From: an uncultured Pelagibacteraceae bacterium
GTDB taxonomy: Bacteria; Pseudomonadota; Alphaproteobacteria; Pelagibacterales; Pelagibacteraceae
Direction of reading: 5' to 3'
Assembly (NCBI GenBank): GCA_902588335.1
Contig: CACIOV010000045.1
Span: 1-5,054 of the forward strand
DNA: 5,054 nt
Below, piece after piece: positions 1 through 5,054 of the stretch. The position numbers and the translations under genes are program-made. The notes under the pieces were generated by a model. It was not told where the DNA came from and searched no databases. It worked only from the letters and a program-made list of their open reading frames with translations. How positions within the stretch are numbered: position 1 is the stretch's first letter; every line of letters begins with the position of its first letter.

Positions 1-1
1 A

Positions 2-943
2 CTAGAAAAAGATTATGATCTTTTTGCTAAATACTTTGATATTTCAGAAAATGGAAATTGGGAAGGAAAAAATATCCTAATAGAAAAAAGTATCAAGCCT
101 ACTAAAGAAGACTTTGAAAAATTAAATAAATTAAAAAATAAATTACTAACTGTAAGGCAAAAAAGAAATCTTCCTTTTTTTGATAACAAAACACAAACTG
201 ATTTAAATGCATATTGGTCAAGTACTTTAAACTTCGTTGCAGAAGTATTTGATAAAGAAGATTGGAGAAAAATTTCTGAAAATAATTTTCAATTAATAAA
301 AAATCAAACGAACAAAGAAATTTTCCATTGTTACAAGGACAAAGACGGAGTTAAAGTATTTCTTGAAGATTATGTTTATCTTTCTCAACTAATGATTAAT
401 TTATATGAAACAAGTGGCAAAATTAGTTATATAAAAGACGCTAAAGAAACTATGGAAAAAACTTGGAATATGTTTTATGACAAAAAAAATAAAATTCTTC
501 AAAAAAATCCCATTAATGAAAATGATCTTTTTGTAACACCTTCTGACATTAATGATCATAATATCCCCAATGGAAATAGTATATTTTTATTAAACTCTAA
601 AAAACTTGAAGCAATTACTGGCGAAAATAAATGGAAAGATATAAGTGAAGAATTAATTAAAAGTTTTCATTCATTTTTAAATCTACATTCTTCTCAAATG
701 GTAAGTTACATAAAAAATTTAAATATGTGTGAAGAATTAATAACTTTTACTTTTTTTGGTAATTTTAAAAAGTATAAAAATATTCAAAAATATGTAATAA
801 GCAAATATTTAAAATCTGCTACTTTAATCTATAAAGATGATCCTAATGATAACTATTTAATTGTTTGTAAAAACCAAACTTGCTCCAACAAAATTAAAAG
901 TATTGAAGATCTAAAATCTGTTGTAAAAAATTATGCAATATAG
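2..943 (+). CDS. YyaL/DUF255 (spermatogenesis-associated protein 20-like) family protein, C-terminal part; 5' end outside window
   Basis: The frame is open from the first complete codon at position 2 to the TAG at 941-943, giving 313 residues of a protein that begins upstream of the window. Internal ATGs such as the one at 392 are not the start, because the family signature runs through the region before them. Members of this family have an N-terminal thioredoxin-like DUF255 domain (not in the window) followed by a six-hairpin glycosidase-like alpha/alpha barrel, which is what is seen here. Landmarks, counted from base 2: YFDISENGNWEGKN (11-24), RQKRNLPFFDNK (52-63, matching the family R-x-x-R-x-x-P-x-x-D-D-K block), LEDYVYLSQLMINLYE (121-136), PNGNS (189-193, usually PSGNS) and the terminal C-x-x-x-T-C (289-294). 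The tryptophan that normally follows the DDK block in a W-N-G motif appears replaced (TQTDLNAYW). Biochemical function in bacteria is not established; a cytosolic enzyme or redox-linked role is the usual guess. It is the first visible gene of a rightward run and overlaps the next gene by 11 bp. Confidence 0.85.
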   Translation, partial: LEKDYDLFAKYFDISENGNWEGKNILIEKSIKPTKEDFEKLNKLKNKLLTVRQKRNLPFFDNKTQTDLNAYWSSTLNFVAEVFDKEDWRKISENNFQLIKNQTNKEIFHCYKDKDGVKVFLEDYVYLSQLMINLYETSGKISYIKDAKETMEKTWNMFYDKKNKILQKNPINENDLFVTPSDINDHNIPNGNSIFLLNSKKLEAITGENKWKDISEELIKSFHSFLNLHSSQMVSYIKNLNMCEELITFTFFGNFKKYKNIQKYVISKYLKSATLIYKDDPNDNYLIVCKNQTCSNKIKSIEDLKSVVKNYAI

Positions 944-1790
944 CAATCAAAAAAAAGGAATGCTGTTAGCATTCACTGCAATAATGTTTATAACACCGGA
1001 CTCCCTTTTTATTAGATTGGCTAATATTGAGTCTTGGAATTTAATTTTTTATAGAGGACTCATCCCATTTTTGGTAGTTTTTATAGGTCTTGTATTTGTT
1101 TATAAAAAAAAATTATTAAAAGAATTAATGAACAATAGTTGGCATGGAGTAGCCTATGCAGCCGTATTTACTATGACAAATATTGTTTTTGTGATTTCAA
1201 TTGAAAATACTAATGTTGCAAACACACTGATTATGATTGCTTTAGCTCCTATGCTTTCTGCTGTAATTAGTTTTATCTTTTTAAAAGAAAATCCTGATCA
1301 AAAAACTTGGTTGGCTATTTTGATTACAACGTTAGCTGTAATTTACATCTTTTATGATGCTTTGGATGCGGGGGATTTTTTAGGTAATTTTCTGGGTTTA
1401 GTTGCTGCTATGGGATTAGCGATTGGCGCTAATATTATAAGATCCGCAAAAAAAATCAGCTTAGTCCCATCAGCAATGCTTGGAAAATTAATGGTCGCAC
1501 TAATAGCTTTGTTATTTGTTGATCAAATAAAATTAGAAGGTAACGATTTAATCATTATCCCGCTTATGTGCATTATGTGCGTAGCCATACCTTTTGTTTT
1601 AGTAACATTGGCACCAAGATATATTACGGCAGCAGAAGTTAATCTTTTCTTTTTGCTTGAAACTATATTTGGACCTCTTTGGGTTTGGTTGGTAATTAAA
1701 GAACAACCAAGCATAGAAACTATCATTGGAGGCTCAGTAATCATTGCCACCATAGCCATTCACTCATCATTGGCCTTAAAAAAAATATAA
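933..1790 (+). CDS. EamA/DMT-superfamily membrane transporter
   Basis: The 285-residue product is an inner-membrane carrier of the drug/metabolite transporter superfamily, built from two EamA repeats of five helices each. Hydrophobic segments lie at about 10-30, 37-57, 70-90, 96-117, 124-142, 149-168, 180-197, 206-226, 234-255 and 262-282. Family-like features include FYRGLIPF (39-46) after helix 1, NTLIMIALAPMLSAVISFIF (97-116) with the helix-4 proline, and AEVNLFFLLETIFGPLWVWL (234-253) followed by KEQPS and a G-G motif in the second repeat. Length is normal for the family. The ATG at 933 lies inside the end of the upstream gene, in another frame, with no clear Shine-Dalgarno, so re-initiation after the upstream stop at 941-943 is likely. 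A second in-frame ATG at 960 directly abuts an AAGGA, which is too close to serve as its ribosome site, so 933 is preferred. Substrate is unknown: DMT proteins export or import amino acids, organic acids, nucleosides and other metabolites. Confidence 0.9.
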   Translation: MQYSNQKKGMLLAFTAIMFITPDSLFIRLANIESWNLIFYRGLIPFLVVFIGLVFVYKKKLLKELMNNSWHGVAYAAVFTMTNIVFVISIENTNVANTLIMIALAPMLSAVISFIFLKENPDQKTWLAILITTLAVIYIFYDALDAGDFLGNFLGLVAAMGLAIGANIIRSAKKISLVPSAMLGKLMVALIALLFVDQIKLEGNDLIIIPLMCIMCVAIPFVLVTLAPRYITAAEVNLFFLLETIFGPLWVWLVIKEQPSIETIIGGSVIIATIAIHSSLALKKI

Positions 1791-1839
1791 TAATTATCTA
1801 ATTGCATTTGACGTAACAAAAGTTTAATTACCCTCTTCT
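1791..1839. other. 49-bp spacer between the two transporter genes
   Basis: This is the longest non-coding stretch in the window. It contains a TTGCAT (1802-1807) and a TTTAAT (1823-1828) that loosely resemble -35 and -10 elements, but they are only 15 bp apart and would leave an extremely short leader. There is no hairpin plus T-run that would end transcription of the upstream gene. The MFS gene could be read through from the DMT gene or have a weak promoter here; the sequence does not decide. Confidence 0.3.
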
Positions 1840-3129
1840 ATGACCAAATTACTAAAAAATTCCTGGGCTCTTTTTGCTGGTTACTTTGTGCTTATGGTTG
1901 CTCATGGATTTCAAGGAAATTTGCTAGGGGTCAGATCTGTAATAGAAGATTTCAACTTCATAGCTGTAGGCGCTATGATGTCTGGATATTTTGTGGGATA
2001 TTTTGCTGGTGCAAATACAATTCCTAAACTTGTCGGAAAAGTTGGTCATATAAGAGTCTTTGCAGCTTTCGCATCAATGGCATCGCTTAGCATTTTAATT
2101 CATGCAATTTTTGTAAATCCGGTGATTTGGACATTTGCAAGATTTATAACTGGATTTAGTTTAGTAGGTATTTTTATCGTAATGGAAAGTTGGTTAAATG
2201 ATAGAGCCAACAATAGAACGCGTGGTCAATTATTATCGATTTATATGTTTATTACTTTAATAGGAATCTCGTTAGGAACTCTTTTATTAAATTTTAGTAG
2301 CCCTGAAAAATATGAACCATTTATATTAGTTTCTTTGTTATTGTCTTTTGCTTTAATTCCTATCTTGCTCACAAAACGTAAAGCTCCTAAATTTAAAAAG
2401 TTAGGATACATTGATATAAAAGGGTTATATAAAACTTCTCCATTAGGTACTGTAAGTATGTTTTGTACTGGAATTATACATTCAGCCCTGTTTTCATTAG
2501 GAGCAGTTTATGCAGCCTCTATGAATTTTACAATTTTTGAAATATCTTTATTGTTATTTTTGATTACAGTTTCTGGTGGTATACTTCAGTGGCCTGTAGG
2601 TTACTATTCTGACAAAAGCGATCGAAGAATAATAATAATTTTCTGTACCTTCTTTGCTGCATTATTTTGTTTTTTATCAATTTTATCTTCTGGTACATCA
2701 TTAGAAAATATGTATTTAGCAACAAGCCTAGGTATAGATAAGATAATGTTTTTTATATATGTATCTTTATATGCGGGAATGGCAATTCCATTGTTTACTC
2801 TTAATCTGGCTTATGTGAATGACTATATTCCTAAAGAAAAATTCGTTGCCGCGGGTGGAGGGATGCAAATTATATTCGGAATGGGAGCAATGACTGGACC
2901 TTTTCTTTGTTCATTATTAATGAATAAATTTGGAACCAATGGATTTTTTATCCATTTAGCAATTTTTCATTTAATTATTGGTATTTTTGGTTTGTATAGA
3001 ATAACTAAAAGAAGTTACGAGGATAATCCTGAATCTACATTTACTCCACTTCCAAGAAATATTACTCCATTAGGAATCGAGCTTGATCCTACAACTGGCG
3101 CAGATATATCAAACACAGAAAAGAAATAA
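1840..3129 (+). CDS. MFS transporter, YcaD-like subfamily
   Basis: The 429-residue product is a major facilitator superfamily secondary transporter of the inner membrane. Twelve hydrophobic segments can be placed at about 8-30, 42-64, 71-91, 95-117, 128-152, 158-178, 201-222, 233-254, 263-283, 300-322, 336-361 and 367-387, with a 40-residue hydrophilic C-terminal tail. The block ARFITGFSLVGIFIVMESWL (100-119) followed by NDRANNRTRGQ matches the helix 4-5 region of YcaD-like MFS proteins. QWPVGYYSDKSDRR (250-263) is the second-half copy of the MFS loop motif (G-x-x-x-D-x-x-x-R-R). The tail sequence TPLPRNITPLGIELDP (402-417) also fits this subfamily, whose members often end in a PR-x-T-P...ELDP stretch. 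The ATG at 1840 is the first in frame after a TAA at 1825, so the start is well bounded although no Shine-Dalgarno is visible. Only 5 bp separate it from the next gene, so the two are probably co-transcribed. Substrate unknown; YcaD-like proteins are poorly characterised. Confidence 0.92.
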   Translation: MTKLLKNSWALFAGYFVLMVAHGFQGNLLGVRSVIEDFNFIAVGAMMSGYFVGYFAGANTIPKLVGKVGHIRVFAAFASMASLSILIHAIFVNPVIWTFARFITGFSLVGIFIVMESWLNDRANNRTRGQLLSIYMFITLIGISLGTLLLNFSSPEKYEPFILVSLLLSFALIPILLTKRKAPKFKKLGYIDIKGLYKTSPLGTVSMFCTGIIHSALFSLGAVYAASMNFTIFEISLLLFLITVSGGILQWPVGYYSDKSDRRIIIIFCTFFAALFCFLSILSSGTSLENMYLATSLGIDKIMFFIYVSLYAGMAIPLFTLNLAYVNDYIPKEKFVAAGGGMQIIFGMGAMTGPFLCSLLMNKFGTNGFFIHLAIFHLIIGIFGLYRITKRSYEDNPESTFTPLPRNITPLGIELDPTTGADISNTEKK

Positions 3130-3134
3130 ACAGA

Positions 3135-3443
3135 ATGTCAAAAGTAGTAATACTGGCTAGTTTTTATCCAAAAAATGAGAAAAAAAATAAAGTTAAAGAA
3201 ATAATACTAGCCATGGTTAATCCTACTAGATTGGAAGAAGGAAATGAAATTTATAATTTTTATGAAACAAAAAATGATGATGGTAAAAATATTTCTTTTC
3301 ATCTTTTTGAGATTTATAAAAATTCTGCGGCTTTAGATTTTCATAAAAATACTTCTCATTACAAAAATTACAGATTAAAGATAGTTGATTTGCTAGAAAA
3401 GCCTATAGAAGTTAAAGTATTAACATCAATAGATTCGATTTAA
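3135..3443 (+). CDS. Small ABM-domain (antibiotic biosynthesis monooxygenase / YgiN-like) protein
   Basis: The 102-residue product fits the single-domain ABM fold, a ferredoxin-like alpha+beta dimer. Visible landmarks are an N-terminal beta strand (KVVILASFYP, 3-12), a helix with the typical K-V-K-E-I-I-L pattern (19-25), NPTRLEEGNEIYNFYE (29-44, equivalent to the family's 'eeGcl.Y.ly' strand) and FHLFEIYKNSAALDFHKNTS (55-74) followed by HYKNYR. That last block closely follows the family pattern F-x-x-x-E-x-Y-x-x-x-x-A-x-x-x-H-x-x-x-x-H. E59, H70 and H75 are the positions usually kept. Known members include quinol monooxygenase YgiN, heme-degrading IsdG-type enzymes and autoinducer-processing LsrG, so the fold does not fix the reaction. 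It begins 5 bp after the MFS gene, suggesting one transcription unit, and it is the last gene of the rightward run, ending 8 bp from the convergent dehydrogenase. No strong ribosome site precedes the ATG, as for its neighbours. Confidence 0.8.
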   Translation: MSKVVILASFYPKNEKKNKVKEIILAMVNPTRLEEGNEIYNFYETKNDDGKNISFHLFEIYKNSAALDFHKNTSHYKNYRLKIVDLLEKPIEVKVLTSIDSI

Positions 3444-3451
3444 TTAATAGA

Positions 3452-4480
3452 TCAATAACCCAATTTTTTATCAACCTGATTATTCAGTTCTTTATTTTGC
3501 ATGAATAGCCTCAGATTTTTCATAAATATATCAAGCGTCAATTTAATATAATTACCATGATCATCAGATGATACATGAGGTGTAATAATTAAATTAGGAG
3601 TATCCCAAAGTTTAGAGTTTTTTTCTATTGGTTCAGGTGTAAATACATCAAGTATTGCACCAGCAATTTCATTTTTTTTGAGTTTTTCGCACAAAGCGTC
3701 GTAATCCATAACAGATTGTCTTCCTATATTTACAATTCCACAAGTAGGTTTAAGTACATTAAGTCTTTCACTGCTAATTAAGTTCTTAGTTTCGGGTGTG
3801 CCAGGAACTGCTAGATATAAAAAATCTGCATCAGCTAAAACGCTGTCAATCTTATCTATAGTAATAACTTGTGAACATCCCTCAGCCTTCCGTCCTCTCT
3901 TGTTAACTCCAATTATATTAACACCTAATGGAGCCATAAGTTTTGCCATAGATGAACCAAGAGTACCTGTTCCAACCAATACCACTGTTTTTCCTTTGAT
4001 TGGATTACTAAATAATGAAACAAATTTTTTATCTTTTTGGTTAGTAATAATTTTAGTCATATGCCTTTGAAGCATTAAAATGCTCATTAAACCATATTCT
4101 CCAGCATTTTTAGCGTGCACCCCACTGCTATTAGTTAAAACTAAATCATCAAACATCCAATCCAAAGGAAGCAAATGTTCTACGCCTGCAGAAATAAGAT
4201 GTATCCATTTTAGATTTGGTGCAATTTTTTTAAGATTTGTTGTGGAAAAATTCCAAGCTAACAAAATATCAGAATTAGCCATTGATGTTTTAAAATTATC
4301 TTCATCCCAATCTACAAAAATCTCTACTTTTTCTTTAATTTCTGGAAAATTTTTTATAGCCTCATCTAAATGTTCTTTGGTTATTGTAAAATTTTTTTCT
4401 CCTTCAGCATCACTTGGGAAAGAACCGGGAGCCCAATGGTTATTTTTAACATGAATTTTAATTTTTTCTTGTTTTTTCAA
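3452..4480 (-). CDS. D-2-hydroxyacid dehydrogenase (NAD(P)-dependent), TTG start
   Basis: The 342-residue product belongs to the D-isomer-specific 2-hydroxyacid dehydrogenase family, cytosolic enzymes that interconvert 2-hydroxy and 2-oxo acids (glyoxylate, hydroxypyruvate and similar) with NAD(P)H. The catalytic domain comes first, with KWIHLISAGVEHLLP (91-105) contacting substrate and GEYGLMSILML (127-137) entering the nucleotide domain. The Rossmann motif is VLVGTGTLGSSMAKLMAPLG (167-186; G170-x-G172-x-x-G175). The catalytic set is complete: R254 in NIGRQS, E283 in LDVFTPEP and H302 in TPHVSS. After the second Rossmann strand comes NKRGRK (193-198) rather than an acidic residue, which points to NADPH over NADH (inference). 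The start is TTG at 4480-4478: no in-frame ATG occurs before codon 67, and GAGAGGA stands just upstream. The TTG overlaps the TGA of the oxygenase gene, so the two are translationally coupled. The overall pattern is closest to GhrA/GRHPR-like enzymes; the exact substrate is open. Confidence 0.93.
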   Translation of the reverse strand: MKKQEKIKIHVKNNHWAPGSFPSDAEGEKNFTITKEHLDEAIKNFPEIKEKVEIFVDWDEDNFKTSMANSDILLAWNFSTTNLKKIAPNLKWIHLISAGVEHLLPLDWMFDDLVLTNSSGVHAKNAGEYGLMSILMLQRHMTKIITNQKDKKFVSLFSNPIKGKTVVLVGTGTLGSSMAKLMAPLGVNIIGVNKRGRKAEGCSQVITIDKIDSVLADADFLYLAVPGTPETKNLISSERLNVLKPTCGIVNIGRQSVMDYDALCEKLKKNEIAGAILDVFTPEPIEKNSKLWDTPNLIITPHVSSDDHGNYIKLTLDIFMKNLRLFMQNKELNNQVDKKLGY

Positions 4481-5054
4481 ATTGTTCCTCTCTTTTCCAT
4501 TTCTGATAATTTATTAATTATATGATTATCACGATCTTTGATAGGCATCTTTTCAGCATCAAACTGTAATTTCATTACATTAGATCCAATTGACTTAATA
4601 AATTTACGATCATTAATATTTCTTTTTGGCATTCTTAAAATTGTATCTTGTCCATTAGTTTTTATTATGTCTCCTTTTTTATTTTGTGGTTGTGGAGGCT
4701 CTTTTCCTTCTTTCAAACTTTTAACTAGTTTTCTAATACGACGTCTATAAATCATAACTCCATAATCAGTAGGCATTAAATGTTCACCTTTATGTGCAGT
4801 GATAGAACCCATTCCTTCTACAGCCTCTGCGTCTCCCGGATTCTTTTGTCTTTCTTCCCATGAGCGATCCATAATTTCACCAGCCTCGATTCTTTCGCAT
4901 CCTTCTTTATTGTTATATTCTATGGGATCACCTCTTTCTCCAAAATTTCCCCAAGCTAATGCTATGCAACGTTCATCATCAACGGGAACTACCCAGCGAG
5001 TAAATGAACTACGTCCAAAATAACGAGTTTTAGTTCCATCTGCAGCGAAAGCTG
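4477..5054 (-). CDS. Rieske-type ring-hydroxylating oxygenase alpha subunit, C-terminal part; 5' end outside window
   Basis: The minus-strand frame is open from the window edge to a TGA at 4479-4477, giving 191 residues; the ATG at 4872 is internal. Upstream of that ATG the reading continues with family-like sequence: RYFGRSSFTRWVVPVDDERC (residues 10-29 of the visible part, with the W-x-V-P-V-D-D strand) and ALAWGNFGERGDP (31-43). Then come SWEERQKNPGDAEAVEGMGS (64-83), ITAHKGEHLMPTDYGVMIYR (84-103) and RRIRKL. These match the C-terminal helix-grip catalytic domain of single-component or phthalate dioxygenase-like Rieske oxygenases, where a 'W.ERQ.NPGD.EA' loop is followed by 'EHL...D.GV...RR.LR'. 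The Rieske [2Fe-2S] ligands (C-x-H...C-x-x-H) and the mononuclear iron ligands lie in the N-terminal part outside the window, so activity cannot be judged. A lysine-rich tail of about 80 residues follows the RR-x-R segment. Such enzymes insert oxygen into aromatic or other C-H bonds using electrons from a reductase, not seen here. The gene is coupled to the downstream dehydrogenase through a TTGA overlap. Confidence 0.82.
   Translation of the reverse strand, partial: AFAADGTKTRYFGRSSFTRWVVPVDDERCIALAWGNFGERGDPIEYNNKEGCERIEAGEIMDRSWEERQKNPGDAEAVEGMGSITAHKGEHLMPTDYGVMIYRRRIRKLVKSLKEGKEPPQPQNKKGDIIKTNGQDTILRMPKRNINDRKFIKSIGSNVMKLQFDAEKMPIKDRDNHIINKLSEMEKRGTI
4486..4492 (-). promoter_or_regulatory. 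Shine-Dalgarno for the TTG-started dehydrogenase
   Basis: Read on the minus strand, GAGAGGA (4492 down to 4486) lies within the last codons of the oxygenase gene, with 6 nt between the end of GAGG and the TTG at 4480. It is the clearest ribosome binding site in the window; most other starts here have none. It decides the TTG start and supports coupled translation of the pair. Confidence 0.7.

Noticed and set aside
392..943. A separate 183-residue gene starting at ATG 392
   Set aside because: The same frame is open back to base 2 and carries the upstream half of the YyaL-family signature, so this ATG is internal.
1523..1759. 78-codon open frame on the minus strand
   Set aside because: It lies wholly inside the DMT transporter gene, whose protein shows clear family structure; the minus product resembles nothing.
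1802..1828. Sigma-70 promoter upstream of the MFS gene
   Set aside because: TTGCAT and TTTAAT are 15 bp apart and would place the transcript start almost at the start codon; such matches are expected by chance in AT-rich DNA.
3433..3469. Rho-independent terminator at the convergent junction
   Set aside because: The stem is about six AT-rich pairs with a bulged C and an 11-nt loop, and the T-run at 3464-3469 is separated from it; too weak to call.
3798..4454. Two plus-strand open frames (3798-4070 and 4080-4454)
   Set aside because: Both are antisense to the D-2-hydroxyacid dehydrogenase, whose Rossmann and catalytic motifs establish the coding strand.
4477..4872. A small standalone 131-residue gene starting at ATG 4872
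   Set aside because: Translation of 4873-5052 in the same frame has no stop and encodes the preceding part of the oxygenase catalytic domain.
4538..5023. Two plus-strand open frames (4538-4750 and 4799-5023)
   Set aside because: Both are antisense to the Rieske oxygenase, whose reading frame runs to the window edge with family-like sequence.

Overview
The window is a compact, strongly A+T-rich stretch of bacterial chromosome. The first 60 bases have 14 G/C and positions 4861-4920 have 23. Intergenic gaps are tiny: one 11-bp overlap, gaps of 49, 5 and 8 bp, and one 3-nt stop/start overlap. AT-richness, near-absence of spacers and a mix of transporters and oxidoreductases resemble a streamlined marine alphaproteobacterium such as the SAR11/Pelagibacterales group. 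That placement is inference from composition and gene content; no rRNA or marker gene is present.

Layout. The left two thirds is transcribed rightward: the 3' part of a YyaL/DUF255-family gene (2-943, start outside the window), a 10-helix EamA/DMT-type membrane transporter (933-1790, overlapping the previous gene by 11 bp), a 12-helix MFS transporter of the YcaD-like type (1840-3129), and a small antibiotic-biosynthesis-monooxygenase-fold (ABM/YgiN-like) protein (3135-3443). The right third is transcribed leftward: the C-terminal 191 residues of a Rieske-type aromatic-ring-hydroxylating-like oxygenase alpha subunit (4477-5054, start outside the window), followed by a complete D-2-hydroxyacid dehydrogenase (3452-4480). 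The two groups converge with only 8 bp between their stop codons.

How the genes may work together. The oxygenase and dehydrogenase are almost certainly co-transcribed and translationally coupled: the dehydrogenase starts at a TTG that overlaps the oxygenase TGA stop (TTGA), with a good Shine-Dalgarno sequence upstream. This suggests an uptake-and-oxidation module in which an organic acid or aromatic/heterocyclic substrate is oxidised by the Rieske enzyme and a 2-hydroxy/2-oxo acid is handled by the dehydrogenase. The nearby MFS or DMT carriers and the ABM-fold protein may be linked, but they lie on the opposite strand and that link is only proximity. The substrate cannot be told from the sequence.

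No RNA genes, mobile elements, CRISPR arrays or substantial repeats were seen, and no gap approaches 300 bases. I see no clearly undescribed system. The points most worth a second look are the TTGA-coupled oxygenase/dehydrogenase pair and the sequence drift in the YyaL-family protein.
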